The notes under the pieces: model-generated
The model's database searches: none
What the model was told of the DNA's origin: nothing
Seen by the model: the letters and a program-made list of their open reading frames with translations, nothing else
NCBI RefSeq assembly: GCF_000183665.1
Contig: NC_014774.1
Location: forward strand, 372,001-436,000
Source: Candidatus Liberibacter solanacearum CLso-ZC1
GTDB lineage: Bacteria; Pseudomonadota; Alphaproteobacteria; Rhizobiales; Rhizobiaceae
DNA: 64,000 bases
Reading direction: 5' to 3'
Translations under genes and position numbers: made by a program
Shown here: piece by piece, positions 28,178 to 38,240 of the stretch
How the letters are laid out: each line of letters opens with the position of its first letter
How positions within the stretch are numbered: position 1 is the stretch's first letter

Positions 28178-28615
28178 ATGATTGGAAACAAAAAAACACC
28201 TAACCCAGTGGATATCAATGTTGGCAAGCGTATTCGGTTGCGTAGAACGATATTAGGGATGAGCCAAGAAAAACTTGGCGATAGTTTGGGCATAACATTT
28301 CAACAAGTACAAAAGTATGAAAAAGGGGTTAATCGAGTTGGAGCTAGTCGTCTTCAGAATATTTCTAGAGCGCTGGATATTCCAATTTCCTTTTTTTTTG
28401 ATGATCCCCCTGAGGTTTGTTCGGGTGCATTATCTGAAGAGAATAATATCATGGACTTTCTCTCTTCTTCTGATGGATTACAGCTTAATCGGCATTTTAC
28501 TCAAATCAAAGATGTTAAAGTTCGACAAAAAATAATTGACTTAGTCAAATCTATAGTATCCTTAGAAAAGAGTACAATAGCTTTGGAAGAAGAGGATGTC
28601 CCTTTATCAGAGTAG
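28178..28615 (+). CDS. Xre-family HTH transcriptional regulator (PhrR/PraR-like)
   Basis: A 145-aa regulator with a cro/C1-type helix-turn-helix at about residues 15-70 (GKRIRLRRTILGMSQEKLGDSLGITFQQVQKYEKG) and a short acidic C-terminal tail. In rhizobia the orthologous position between lnt and metK holds the PhrR/PraR regulator, linked to acid response and quorum/adhesion control; here its targets are unknown. ATG 28178 follows AAGG. A perfect 31-base tandem repeat and an lnt terminator lie upstream, so it probably has its own promoter. Confidence 0.9.
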   Translation: MIGNKKTPNPVDINVGKRIRLRRTILGMSQEKLGDSLGITFQQVQKYEKGVNRVGASRLQNISRALDIPISFFFDDPPEVCSGALSEENNIMDFLSSSDGLQLNRHFTQIKDVKVRQKIIDLVKSIVSLEKSTIALEEEDVPLSE

Positions 28616-28706
28616 ATGGAGGGACCGGATGTAGACAATTCAAAATCATTGTTTTATACTCATAAATATTCTTTTTATCAGAATTATTATGGGGGGATGA
28701 AAAATA

Positions 28707-29945
28707 GTGGCAGATCTTCTTTTTACTAGTGAATCTGTTTCGGAAGGACATCCTGATAAGATTTGTGATCGTATATCTGATGAGATAGTGGATCTTGTGT
28801 ATCGTGAAGCTATCGCAAGCAAAATGGACGCCAATAGTGTTCGTGTTGCATGTGAGGTATTGGTTACGAAAAACAAAGTAATAGTTGCAGGTGAGGTCCG
28901 TCTTCCCATCAGTCTTTTAAAAACAGATCCTATAACATCTCAATATGTCGTAGATAAAGAAAAATTTGAAAAATTTGTTCGATCAGTAATTCGGTCTATT
29001 GGTTATGAGCAGGAAGGATTTCATTGGGAAACAGTAGATATTGAAATATTGTTGCATTCTCAGTCTATCGATATCGCGCGTGGAGTAGATAATGCCAGCG
29101 ATGATTGTAATAATCCAGGTGCTGGAGATCAGGGCATTATGTTCGGATATGCTTGTCGAGAAACGGCAGATTTTATGCCAGCTCCTATTTATTATGCACA
29201 TCGTATTCTTCGATTTCTCGCAGATGCTCGTAAGAGTGGTAAGGGTGATGTATCTAAATTAGGACCTGATGCCAAGAGCCAAATTACTATTCGTTATGTG
29301 GATAATAAGGTTTTTGAAGTTAAATCAATTGTTTTATCTACACAGCATTTTGATCCTACCTGGGATAGGGAAAAAGTACATTCTGTTGTAGAGCCTTATA
29401 TCCGGATGGCTTTAGAAGGTATTAAGATATCTTCTGATTGTAGATGGTATATAAATCCTGCAGGAAAATTTGTTATAGGAGGTCCTTTTGGAGATGCAGG
29501 TTTAACAGGACGAAAGATTGTGGTAGATACGTATGGAGGAGCTGCTCCACATGGAGGGGGTGCTTTTTCTGGAAAAGATGTTACGAAAGTTGACCGTGCC
29601 GCTACTTATGCAGCGCGATATTTGGCAAAAAATATTGTTGCTGCTGATTTAGCTGATCGTTGTACTATACAACTTTCGTATGCTATCGGAGTATCAAGAC
29701 CATTGTCGATTTTTGTAGATCTTCATAATTCTGGTAAAGTAAGTGAGACTTGCATTGCAAGTGCAATTAATAAGGTCATGGATCTTTCTGTTTCTGGTAT
29801 ACGGAATCATCTTAATCTGAGTCGTCCTATATATGCTAAAACCTCTGCTTATGGTCATTTTGGACGTAGTGCGGATCAAGATGGTTTTTTCCCTTGGGAG
29901 TCATTAAATTTGGTTGATTCTCTGAGAAAATGCGTGGGTTTTTGA
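28707..29945 (+). CDS. metK: S-adenosylmethionine synthetase
   Basis: MetK makes S-adenosylmethionine from methionine and ATP. It supplies the methyl donor used by several products in this window (TrmB, MiaB, RsmB, MidA). The 412-aa protein carries [28 protein letters not shown] (the hexapeptide GAGDQG), [14 protein letters not shown] and [16 protein letters not shown]. The start is GTG at 28707 after a G-run. I looked for a SAM riboswitch in the 91-base gap upstream and saw none. Confidence 0.97.
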   Translation: MADLLFTSESVSEGHPDKICDRISDEIVDLVYREAIASKMDANSVRVACEVLVTKNKVIVAGEVRLPISLLKTDPITSQYVVDKEKFEKFVRSVIRSIGYEQEGFHWETVDIEILLHSQSIDIARGVDNASDDCNNPGAGDQGIMFGYACRETADFMPAPIYYAHRILRFLADARKSGKGDVSKLGPDAKSQITIRYVDNKVFEVKSIVLSTQHFDPTWDREKVHSVVEPYIRMALEGIKISSDCRWYINPAGKFVIGGPFGDAGLTGRKIVVDTYGGAAPHGGGAFSGKDVTKVDRAATYAARYLAKNIVAADLADRCTIQLSYAIGVSRPLSIFVDLHNSGKVSETCIASAINKVMDLSVSGIRNHLNLSRPIYAKTSAYGHFGRSADQDGFFPWESLNLVDSLRKCVGF

Positions 29946-29952
29946 TTTTTGA

Positions 29953-30651
29953 ATGTATAAAGGTGATCGTTATAGTCCCTCTGAAATATTGTATGGTCGT
30001 CGTTGTGGAAGACCTTTGAGGGATCAAAATATTCATTTAATCAAAAGTCATTTGCCGACTTGGAAAATAAATCTTGATTGTCCTCCACCAGTTCCATTAA
30101 AAGACATTTTTTCTCATTCTATTGATCGGTTAAAGATAGAAATAGGTTTTGGGAGGGGAGAAAACCTACTTCAGCGTGCTGTTAAAATGCCTAATGTTGG
30201 TTTTATTGGGATAGAGCCGTTTATCAACTCCATGGTACAATGTCTTAGAAGTTTAGAAGAATTAAAATTACAAAATATTCGTCTTTATGATGGGAATGCC
30301 ATTCATTTATTAGATTGGCTTCCTGATGATTGTATTGATGTCATCTATCTTTTATATCCAGATCCTTGGACAAAGAAAAAACATTGGAAAAGAAGGTTCA
30401 TTTCTCCGATCAACCTAGAACGCTTTTCGCGAGTTTTAAAAAAAGATGGTGTCGTTTATTTTTCTTCTGATATTGATGACTACATTAATTGGACTTTATT
30501 TCATTTTAATCGTCATTCTTCATTCCAGTGGATTGCAAAAGATAGTTCTGATTGGTTGACACCTTTTCATGGTTGGATTCCTACTTATTATGAAGAAAAA
30601 GCTAAAGTTGCAGGTCGTATTACGAATTATTTGACTTTTAAACGAATTTGA
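29953..30651 (+). CDS. trmB: tRNA (guanine-N7-)-methyltransferase
   Basis: TrmB methylates N7 of G46 in the tRNA variable loop using S-adenosylmethionine. The 232-aa protein shows the family pattern EIGFGRGENLLQ, GIEPFINSM, and LYPDPWTKKKHWKRRFI. It starts 7 bases after metK stops, so both are cotranscribed, as in rhizobia. The usual next genes rimP-nusA-infB are not here; nearly 1 kb of non-coding sequence with an HsdM fragment follows, so synteny breaks at this point. Confidence 0.95.
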   Translation: MYKGDRYSPSEILYGRRCGRPLRDQNIHLIKSHLPTWKINLDCPPPVPLKDIFSHSIDRLKIEIGFGRGENLLQRAVKMPNVGFIGIEPFINSMVQCLRSLEELKLQNIRLYDGNAIHLLDWLPDDCIDVIYLLYPDPWTKKKHWKRRFISPINLERFSRVLKKDGVVYFSSDIDDYINWTLFHFNRHSSFQWIAKDSSDWLTPFHGWIPTYYEEKAKVAGRITNYLTFKRI

Positions 30652-31610
30652 ATGTTTGTATTTAGAACGATAATATCTTGTTTTTTCCAAAGATAGAGCA
30701 TATTTTTTTGTATTATTCATGGAAATAGTCACTTTTTGAATAAAGTTACTGATTAGTCTAAATATACGCAATAATTGTATACTGATACAGGAGATAGAAA
30801 CTTATCAGTTTTATCTCAGTAAACTATTTTAGTTCTTTCTGAAATATATGAGATGTAAAAAGGATTTATAGTAAGCACAATTACCATAACAAATGTAATT
30901 GGGAATGAGAGTGTATCTTCTGTAAGATGTAATGAGGGTTTTATTGTGCCGAAAGCAACTAGTTTTTCTCATTTCTATGAGAAACGTAACAAAGCTAATA
31001 TTGATTATAGTATTAATAGGGTATTTGAAATAATAGAAAACGACAATCATCCCAAATTTAAAGGAATTTTTTACAATATTGATTTTAACTCGGAAGCTAA
31101 TTTAAGGGAAAACAAAGGCTATGATCATCTCCTGAAAATATTACAAGAATATTTTTCACAATTCTAATCTTAATATGCATCTACTCTGGTGGATGTAAGG
31201 TTTTTAAAAGAGTTGAAGCTTTTCAAAGAGGTAATCCGACTTATCGGCATCTATATACTCTCCTAAGAGTATATTTTTTCCCTGTTATTTGTAAGTATAC
31301 GTATGCCTAATAATGTTATTGATGGAGTCAGGAGAACGAAAGATAGAGCGCATGGACTTTTCATGTAAGATGGTAAGATGCTCTAAGGATCCTAGTTTAA
31401 GTACTTTAATGGTATTTTGAGGATTTATTTTTGAATCTTGTTTTTAGAAATCGTAATAATACCTCTTAAAAGATGCGTTGATGTGGAGATTGGAAAATAT
31501 CTTTATTTTTGACAACAATATTTAATTGAACAAATTATTTGTTGATTATGAATATGATATACTATAGCGAAAGTATTGTTTGAAAATGCCTTTAACAGTC
31601 CAAGAAAATA
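30652..31610. other. 0.96-kb gene-poor region holding an HsdM fragment
   Basis: Apart from the HsdM-like remnant at 30934-31167, no gene is recognisable between trmB and der. A second open frame on the plus strand (about 31125-31310) overlaps it in another register and reads TILILICIYSGGCKVFKR, resembling a lipoprotein signal with a lipobox, but it has no ATG, GTG or TTG start. A minus-strand frame of about 53 codons (31285-31445) is also open without a start. Both may be decayed or chance. Confidence 0.5.
30934..31167 (+). pseudogene. Remnant of type I restriction-modification methylase HsdM
   Basis: The frame (GTG 30946 to stop 31167, open upstream to about 30934) encodes FIVPKATSFSHFYEKRN, then IDYSINRVFEIIENDN, then GIFYNIDFNSEANL and LLKILQEYF. 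This matches the segment between the N-terminal helical domain and the methylase domain of HsdM proteins, where FRNIDFNSEANLG followed by LKNLLEDF is characteristic. The SAM-binding and NPPF catalytic region and the N-terminal domain are absent, as are HsdS and HsdR. It is therefore a 77-codon relic of a roughly 500-residue gene. The identification rests on remembered family motifs. Confidence 0.68.
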
Positions 31611-33035
31611 TTATTTTTTAATATACGGATTTTTAGATGATTGGAAACGGATTCGAATAGGAATTCCTGATAAAGAGAAATCGAAACGTAGTCTATTTAT
31701 CAAATATCTTTTATAGGATTCGGGTATTTCTTTGGGAGAATTACAAAATATGACAAAAGAAGGTGGAGATGATTGTGTTTGTGTGATGTATTTTAAACGG
31801 TGATAACGACCAGCAATTGTTGGAGGAGGATTTTTTAACTGAGTTTGTTCTAACCAAGAATTGAGACGGCTAGTTGAAATGCGAGTTTTCCATAGTTTGT
31901 TAATTTCTAATACAGATGCCATGAGATTATCTAGGCCTTCTCCTGTATGTCCCGAAATAGCCTCTATTCTAATATTCCCAGCTTGTGGTAGATTATTTGT
32001 TGCTTTTATACGTAGATTCTGTAACAAAATTGATTTGTCTGTTGTTACCAAATCCCATTTATTAAAGGCAAGAACAGCAGCACGTCCCGTATTAATAACA
32101 GAATCAACTATACGTAAGTCCTGCTTTTCAAAAGGAACTGTGGCATCTAAAAGAACAATAGTTGTTTCACAAACGCGGATAGATTGCATGCTTTTTGTTA
32201 CTGATTTTTTTTCTACTTGTTCAATAATGCGAGAAGGTTTTCTCATCCCTGCTGTATCAAATATTTTTATTGGATGATTTTTCCACTCCCAGCTTATGGG
32301 AATTGAATCGCGCGTAGTACCAGCTTTAGGTCCTATTAATACACGGTTATAGCCGAGTAAACGATTAATAAGAGTAGACTTTCCAACATTGGGTCTTCCT
32401 ACTACCGCAATGCGTAAAGGTTTAGATGAAATATTACTTGAATCTGTAGGTTCTTTTCCCTCTATGAGTATATTTTTATCTTGCGAAGTTTTGGTCTTTG
32501 TAGGATTTTCTTTTATTTCTAGCTGGTAATCGGGGTATTGTTGTTTGAATAATTTTATAATGACGCTATAGAGATCTGATATACCTATCCCATGTTCAGC
32601 AGAAATTTCTACAATTTCTTTAAAACCAAAGGAATAGATATCGTGAAAATTTCTTTGAGCGATGTGTGTTTCCATTTTATTGGAAACAATAATAATGGGT
32701 ATGTTTTTTTTCCGGAGAAACTTCGCAATCAAGTGATCGTAGGGTGTAATACCGGATTTAGAATCAATCAAGAAAAGAGCTAGATGAGCTTCATCAATCG
32801 CAATCTCTGTTTGATCATTAGTTTGCTTAGCAATAAAATGACTATTTTCATTTTCTATTCCAGCGGTATCAATAACGTTGAACTCAAACCCATTGATTAT
32901 TGCTTTTCCATATAAACGATCACGCGTCATTCCAGGACAATCGCCAACAATCGCCATTTTCCTTTTAACAAGGCGATTAAAAAGAGTGGACTTTCCTACG
33001 TTAGGGGATCCGACAATAGCAATTGTACAGGTCAT
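31611..33035 (-). CDS. der: GTPase Der (EngA), 50S assembly
   Basis: Der is a double-GTPase protein needed for maturation of the 50S ribosomal subunit. The 474-aa protein has P-loops GSPNVGKST (residues 9-17) and GRPNVGKST (about 210), both DTAG switch motifs, and NKWD in the second domain. The first domain has NKME in place of NKxD. The C-terminal KH-like domain follows. ATG 33035 (MTCTIAIVG) starts 4 bases after the upstream gene ends, so translation is probably coupled; an in-frame upstream start at 33089 would overlap that gene and is less likely. Confidence 0.97.
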   Translation of the reverse strand: MTCTIAIVGSPNVGKSTLFNRLVKRKMAIVGDCPGMTRDRLYGKAIINGFEFNVIDTAGIENENSHFIAKQTNDQTEIAIDEAHLALFLIDSKSGITPYDHLIAKFLRKKNIPIIIVSNKMETHIAQRNFHDIYSFGFKEIVEISAEHGIGISDLYSVIIKLFKQQYPDYQLEIKENPTKTKTSQDKNILIEGKEPTDSSNISSKPLRIAVVGRPNVGKSTLINRLLGYNRVLIGPKAGTTRDSIPISWEWKNHPIKIFDTAGMRKPSRIIEQVEKKSVTKSMQSIRVCETTIVLLDATVPFEKQDLRIVDSVINTGRAAVLAFNKWDLVTTDKSILLQNLRIKATNNLPQAGNIRIEAISGHTGEGLDNLMASVLEINKLWKTRISTSRLNSWLEQTQLKNPPPTIAGRYHRLKYITQTQSSPPSFVIFCNSPKEIPESYKRYLINRLRFDFSLSGIPIRIRFQSSKNPYIKK

Positions 33036-33039
33036 AATA

Positions 33040-33705
33040 TTAAGCTGATTGTTTTTTTGTTTCCTTGTTAGAAGCAATAATGTTTGCAAGCATTATCTGG
33101 CTACGCGTTGAAATACCAGGGGGTGAATTTGGATCTTTAACTATTTCCTCAAAAATAGATCTTGCTTTTTCAATTTTACCACATTTCATTGCAGAAATCC
33201 CAAGAATTTCATTTGCAGCCGGATGCATTGGATTTGAGGGATCAATTAATTTTTGTAGTATTTTTGAAATATCATCATATGACACAGTATCAACTAGGAT
33301 CCATGCAGCATGGAGAATGGCTGTATAACGAACAACAGGAAGAGCTAAATCATCATTTCCAACTTTTAAAAATTTTTCGGAAGCGCTCTTAACATCGCCT
33401 TTAGTGACGAGTATCGAAGCTATGTACATATTAGCAATAGAATCATAGGATCTATTGTCATAGGATAGTATTTTTTCGAAAGCAATGCGAGCATCGTCTA
33501 ACTTATTGTTGTTTAATAAACTAATAGCTTGAGAAAAATCTTCTCCAGCAGGATTTTTAGGTTTATTATACGAGCCATGTAAATAAAGCCACGATGCTAA
33601 AGATAGGACAATTAGAATGAGTAGGGGAACTATTAACTTATAGCCATATTTTTTTATTTTACATCCTTCTTTGCAAGAACTCGTATCCTTGTTAGATTTC
33701 ATCAC
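33040..33705 (-). CDS. YfgM-like membrane-anchored TPR protein
   Basis: The 221-aa protein has a basic cytoplasmic N terminus, one membrane helix at about residues 25-45 (KLIVPLLILIVLSLASWLYL) and a periplasmic tetratricopeptide-like part (DFSQAISLLNNNKLDDARIAFEKIL, KSASEKFLKVG). This is the YfgM/DUF2133-like architecture; in other bacteria YfgM associates with the SecYEG translocon and periplasmic chaperones. It directly precedes der, as YfgM-BamB-Der do in many Proteobacteria; BamB, the usual middle gene, is absent. ATG 33705 follows GGAGAAGG, a strong ribosome site. Confidence 0.85.
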   Translation of the reverse strand: MMKSNKDTSSCKEGCKIKKYGYKLIVPLLILIVLSLASWLYLHGSYNKPKNPAGEDFSQAISLLNNNKLDDARIAFEKILSYDNRSYDSIANMYIASILVTKGDVKSASEKFLKVGNDDLALPVVRYTAILHAAWILVDTVSYDDISKILQKLIDPSNPMHPAANEILGISAMKCGKIEKARSIFEEIVKDPNSPPGISTRSQIMLANIIASNKETKKQSA

Positions 33706-34138
33706 CTTCTCCTCATTGTTTCAATCTATATATACTCTATTTTGAGAAATTATAAGAGCATAAAACACTATAAAAGATACTCACGTGGGGATTAAAATTA
33801 AAATACACAAACCATCAATTTTAATTCACATTTTCTTAATCATCAATTTATTTGTCTTTAAGAATATCAAATTCCAATTAGCTGATTATCATCTTAATGA
33901 AAATAGTTTAAAAGATCTAGATTGAGCTTTCCGCATCTCTTTAAAGATAAAATTGACTTAGGGCTATTAAAATTATATTTTTCTATCATAGAAACAAATT
34001 GTCATGATAAGTTGATTGTAATCCAATTGTATAAGATTGTAAAATAGAATAATTAAAGAATAGATTTCTATGTACTATTAATTATTAGAGTGGATATTGG
34101 ATTATAGTAGCATTTAAAGCGATTATGATAATGGATGT
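33706..34138. other. Divergent intergenic region upstream of carA
   Basis: The 433 bases separate the divergent YfgM-like and carA genes. A possible promoter toward carA is TTGACT (33954-33959) with TATATT (33975-33980), though the 15-base spacer is short. No leader ORF, PyrR-type or arginine-responsive element could be recognised. The rest is AT-rich and without genes. Confidence 0.35.
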
Positions 34139-35374
34139 ATGTTTTTATTTGAAGGGATCAACTCCATGATTGTGAATTTGCCGTGGACAATAAAAAAGCA
34201 TACCGCAGTTTTAGTGCTTACAGATGGTAGTGTTATTGAAGGGATGGGATGCGGTGCGACAGGTTTTGTTCAGGCTGAAGTTTGTTTTAACACATCTTTG
34301 ACTGGATATCAGGAGATTTTAACTGATCCATCTTATTTAGGACAAATAGTCAATTTTACTTTTCCCCATATTGGTAATGTAGGTGTGAATAATGAAGATT
34401 TCGAGTCTCTTTCTACAAAAAATTTTCAGGGAGCAGCAGGTCTCGTTATTAAAGCTGATATTACAGATTCATCAAATTATCGTGCGAATACTCATTTAGA
34501 TGTTTGGTTGAAATCTTGTGGAATTATTGGTTTGTCAGGAGTGGATACAAGGGCTTTAACAATTTGGATACGTGAGCATGGAGCAACAAATGCTGTGATT
34601 GCTCATCATCCAGAAGGTCAATTTGATCTTGATGATCTGAAAGAGCGTGCAAGAAATTGGACGGGTCTCAAAGGTGCTGAATTAGCAAAGCGTGCTACAG
34701 TATTTCAAAAAAGAGATTGGTTGGAAAAATCTTGGAAATGGGGAGAAGTTCCTTCTTTTTTAAATCCAAATGATGCTCATTATCATGTTGTTTGTATTGA
34801 TTATGGCGTTAAAAGCAATATCTTGAAGATTTTGGCTAATCTAGGTTGTAAGACAACCATAATGAGTGCGGACACTTCTTACGAAGATATTTTGTCTCTT
34901 CACCCAGATGGTGTGTTGCTCTCAAATGGTCCGGGAGATCCAGCTGCGACGGCTATGTATACTTCTCCAGTCATTTGCAAACTTGTCGATTCAGGGATTC
35001 CTATTTTTGGTATTTGTTTAGGACATCAGCTATTGGGCCTAGCTCTTGGAGCTAAAACCATTAAAATGTATCAAGGGCATCATGGCGCGAATCATCCTGT
35101 TAAAAATTTATCGAATGGAAGAGTGGAAATAGTATCTATGAACCATGGCTTTGCAATAGATACAAATACTTTGCCTGCAGGACTTGAAGAAACTCATATT
35201 TCTTTATTTGATAATAGTAATTGCGGTTTGCGTCTTGTGGATCGTCCGGTTTTTTCTGTTCAATATCACCCTGAATCTTCTCCGGGTCCGCAGGATAGCT
35301 ATTACCTTTTTTCTACTTTTGTGGATTTCATGCGTCAGAGAAAAGAATCAGGTCAATCTGCTTCTAGTAATTGA
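34139..35374 (+). CDS. carA: Carbamoyl-phosphate synthase small subunit
   Basis: CarA is the glutaminase that feeds ammonia through a tunnel to CarB for carbamoyl phosphate synthesis. The N-terminal domain (TAVLVLTDGSVIEGMGCGATG) and the class I glutamine amidotransferase domain are complete: oxyanion region LSNGPGDP, nucleophile in GICLGHQ, and His/Glu in VQYHPESSPGP. The 411-aa frame starts at ATG 34139; ATG 34166 (MIVNLPW) is a good alternative, since family members usually begin just before this segment. It stands alone, 21 kb from carB. Confidence 0.97.
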   Translation: MFLFEGINSMIVNLPWTIKKHTAVLVLTDGSVIEGMGCGATGFVQAEVCFNTSLTGYQEILTDPSYLGQIVNFTFPHIGNVGVNNEDFESLSTKNFQGAAGLVIKADITDSSNYRANTHLDVWLKSCGIIGLSGVDTRALTIWIREHGATNAVIAHHPEGQFDLDDLKERARNWTGLKGAELAKRATVFQKRDWLEKSWKWGEVPSFLNPNDAHYHVVCIDYGVKSNILKILANLGCKTTIMSADTSYEDILSLHPDGVLLSNGPGDPAATAMYTSPVICKLVDSGIPIFGICLGHQLLGLALGAKTIKMYQGHHGANHPVKNLSNGRVEIVSMNHGFAIDTNTLPAGLEETHISLFDNSNCGLRLVDRPVFSVQYHPESSPGPQDSYYLFSTFVDFMRQRKESGQSASSN

Positions 35375-35393
35375 TGTCAACAGGATTTTCAAC

Positions 35394-35429
35394 AAAAACC
35401 GTGTATCGTGTGCATTACTGGTTTTTTTT
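35394..35429 (+). terminator. Candidate intrinsic terminator after carA
   Basis: AAAAACCG (35394-35401) can pair with TGGTTTTT (35419-35426) over 8 positions with one G-U pair, around a 17-base loop, and T continues to 35429. The stem is weak and A/U rich, so this is a moderate call only. Confidence 0.35.
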
Positions 35430-35615
35430 GATAAATTTTACTTGTAATATTTATGCGAACAATGGTGAGTAGGTGATTTTTTATTTGCTGAACTATTATA
35501 AAAATAGTATTACATGTTTCGGGTAGAGTTTTGCTGAGCAGATTTGCCAATATATATTAATGGTTGTTGCCAATATTGTGAATAAGTATTGGATATTATG
35601 AGGTTTTCAGTATAA

Positions 35616-37412
35616 ATGCATCGTTATCGTACTCATTCTTGCGGGGATCTTAGGGTTTCTGATGTTGGTTCTTTTGTTCGTTTATCAGGATGGATACATC
35701 GTGTTCGTCCACATGGGGGAATTATTTTTCTAGATATTCGTGATCATTATGGGCTAACGCAAATAGTCGCCAATCCAGAATCTTCTTGTTTTGATATAGC
35801 TAAATCTGTGCGTAGTGAATGGGTTGTGTGCATTGATGGATTGGTTATGTCTAGAACTGCAGAGACTATTAATTCTAATATTGAAACTGGTGAGATTGAG
35901 TTGTATGCACAGGGGATAGAAGTTCTGTCTGTAGCAGAAGAGCTTCCTCTACCAGTTTTTGGTGAAAGAGAATATCCGGAGAATATTCGTTTTAAATATC
36001 GATTCCTTGATTTACGTCGAGATACTTTGCATAAGAATATTGTAAAACGAGCAAATATTATTTCTTCTATGCGACATCGAATGATTGCGGAGAATTTTAT
36101 TGAATATTCTACTCCCATTTTGACAGCTTCTTCTCCAGAAGGAGCTAGAGATTTTCTTGTGCCAAGTAGAGTAAATCAAGGTTCTTTTTATGCTCTCCCT
36201 CAAGCACCGCAGCAATATAAACAATTATTGATGGCATCTGGATTTGATCGTTATTTTCAAATTGCTCCCTGTTTCCGAGATGAAGATCCTAGGGCAGATA
36301 GACTCCCAGGGGAATTCTATCAACTTGATGTTGAGATGAGTTTTGTAGAACAAGAAGATGTCTTGAATACCATGGAAAATGTTTTACGTGGTTTATTCGA
36401 AGAATTTGCGGAGGGGTATCCAGTAAGTCAAAATTTTCCGAGAATTTGCTATGATGATGCTATTCGTAAATATGGTACAGATAAACCTGATTTACGAAAT
36501 CCGATTATTATGAATAATGTTACCGAGCATTTTGCGTGTTCTGAATTTCGAGTGTTTTCTAAGATGTTATCTTCCAATCCAGAATATGAAGTTTGGGCAA
36601 TTCCGGCTAAAAAAGGTGGAACCCGCGCTTTTTGTGATCGGATGAACGCATGGGCACAATCACAAGGACAGGTTGGTCTTGCTTATATTTTTTGGCGTTT
36701 GGATGAAAAGGGAAATGTAACAGGAGCGGGACCAGTTGCAAAACATCTGAATATTGAAAGTACGGAATCTATTCGTGCGATGCTTGATATGCAAGATGGA
36801 GATGCATGTTTTTTTATTGCGGGGCATCCTCTGAAATTTTGTGCATTTGCTGCTAATGCACGAAATTATATCGCACAAGAGCTGGGGATGATTGATTCTA
36901 ATCGTTTTGAATTATGTTGGATTGTAGACTTTCCTTTCTACGAGTGGAATGAAGAAGAGAAAAAAATAGAATTTGCCCATAATCCATTTTCAATGCCACA
37001 AGGAGGGATGAAATCTCTTAAAGGAGATAATCTCTTGTCTGTTAAAGCGTTCCAATATGATCTAGTTTGTAATGGTTTTGAGATCGCTTCGGGAGGGATT
37101 CGGAATTATATGTCTGATATTATGATTCAAGCGTTTTCTAATGTGGGAATCAGTAAAGAAGCTGTCGAAAGTCGTTTTGGAGGATTGTATCGTGCATTTC
37201 AATATGGAATGCCTCCACATGGAGGTATGGCAGCAGGCATTGATCGCATAGTCATGCTTCTTTTGAGGGCTAAAAGTGTGCGGGAAGTATCGTTATTTCC
37301 AATGAATCAGAATTTTTGTGATCTTTTAATGGGAGCACCATCTCCCGCTATTTCTAGTCAACTTCGTGAATTGGGGTTGCGGATAGTAGAGAAGCCTAAA
37401 GGGCAATCTTAA
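35616..37412 (+). CDS. aspS: Aspartyl-tRNA synthetase
   Basis: A class II synthetase of the bacterial type, 598 aa, that charges tRNA-Asp and in many alphaproteobacteria also tRNA-Asn. The N-terminal OB fold ([22 protein letters not shown]) binds the anticodon. The catalytic domain has motif 2 [19 protein letters not shown] and motif 3 [12 protein letters not shown], and the bacterial GAD insertion lies between. ATG 35616 has GAGG about 12 bases upstream. It converges on rplY, with a candidate two-way terminator between them. Confidence 0.97.
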   Translation: MHRYRTHSCGDLRVSDVGSFVRLSGWIHRVRPHGGIIFLDIRDHYGLTQIVANPESSCFDIAKSVRSEWVVCIDGLVMSRTAETINSNIETGEIELYAQGIEVLSVAEELPLPVFGEREYPENIRFKYRFLDLRRDTLHKNIVKRANIISSMRHRMIAENFIEYSTPILTASSPEGARDFLVPSRVNQGSFYALPQAPQQYKQLLMASGFDRYFQIAPCFRDEDPRADRLPGEFYQLDVEMSFVEQEDVLNTMENVLRGLFEEFAEGYPVSQNFPRICYDDAIRKYGTDKPDLRNPIIMNNVTEHFACSEFRVFSKMLSSNPEYEVWAIPAKKGGTRAFCDRMNAWAQSQGQVGLAYIFWRLDEKGNVTGAGPVAKHLNIESTESIRAMLDMQDGDACFFIAGHPLKFCAFAANARNYIAQELGMIDSNRFELCWIVDFPFYEWNEEEKKIEFAHNPFSMPQGGMKSLKGDNLLSVKAFQYDLVCNGFEIASGGIRNYMSDIMIQAFSNVGISKEAVESRFGGLYRAFQYGMPPHGGMAAGIDRIVMLLLRAKSVREVSLFPMNQNFCDLLMGAPSPAISSQLRELGLRIVEKPKGQS

Positions 37413-37628
37413 AAAAGTAGGATAATAACAATTTTACTTAAAACTACACCGTGCTTGCATGTATCTAAAATAAAATTTTATAATTGAAAAACATAAATTT
37501 TGTATGCAGTTGATGAGGAAATCGTTCCTTATATTGCTTATTACAGTGTATCGTTGTGAAGTAAGGCTTGTAAAATTTTTTCTAAGAATTTGATCTCAAA
37601 TATATAAAAAAATAAAAGTAGCCATCCG

Positions 37629-37664
37629 CGTAAATCTATTTTTTAAAAAATAAAGATTTTTACG
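37629..37664. terminator. Candidate bidirectional terminator between aspS and rplY
   Basis: CGTAAATCT (37629-37637) and AGATTTTTACG (37654-37664) form the base of a hairpin with a 2-base bulge. The inner part TATTTTTTAAAAAATA (37637-37652) is self-complementary. The element abuts the rplY stop codon and lies between two convergent genes, which is where a shared terminator is expected. Confidence 0.5.
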
Positions 37665-38240
37665 TTAAGAGCTCGATATGGGTGCAGAGATTTTTGCTAT
37701 TGTAGAATTAGCATGTGATACAGAAGTAATTCCTTCAGGAAGGCGTATATCTGTCATATGGATATTATCGCCAATTTTTAATCCATCAAGATCAGCAGAG
37801 ATAGAATCAGGAATTTTATTCGCTGGACAAAGTAGGGGGATTTCATGACAAATGATATTCAGGCTTCCACCCATCTTAAGTCCGGGAGATTTGTTTTGAT
37901 TGATAAAACGAATAGGTACTTGTACAGAGATAGTTGACTTTTCAGATATTTGTAGAAAATCCATGTGGATAAGAACATCACTTACGGGATCAAGTTGGTA
38001 ATCTTTTGGAAGAACGCGGATCGATTCTTTTCCAAGATCAATTGTGAAGATGGTCGTCATAAAATGTTTACTGTATAGTCTTTTAGATATATCTTTTGTA
38101 GATAACGCAATTGATTTAGGACTCGAAATATTTCCATAAATGGTAGCAGGAATTTTACCATTTCTGCGTAACAAACGTGAGGATCCTTTCCCAACTTTCT
38201 CACGAGTTATCGTTTTCAATTTATATTCTTCTTGACTCAT
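37665..38240 (-). CDS. rplY: 50S ribosomal protein L25 (CTC form)
   Basis: L25/TL5/CTC binds 5S rRNA in the large subunit. The 191-aa length shows the long form with the C-terminal CTC beta domain. The N-terminal domain includes GKGSSRLLRRNGKIPATIYG, and the C-terminal part includes VPIRFINQNKSPGLKMGGSLN. ATG 38240 follows AAGGACC. In rhizobia pth usually comes next; here the 250 bases downstream are empty before the convergent aspS. Confidence 0.95.
   Translation of the reverse strand: MSQEEYKLKTITREKVGKGSSRLLRRNGKIPATIYGNISSPKSIALSTKDISKRLYSKHFMTTIFTIDLGKESIRVLPKDYQLDPVSDVLIHMDFLQISEKSTISVQVPIRFINQNKSPGLKMGGSLNIICHEIPLLCPANKIPDSISADLDGLKIGDNIHMTDIRLPEGITSVSHANSTIAKISAPISSS

Noticed and set aside
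28616..28706. Possible SAM riboswitch before metK
   Set aside because: The 91-base gap is short and shows no SAM-II-like stem or pseudoknot pattern that I could draw.
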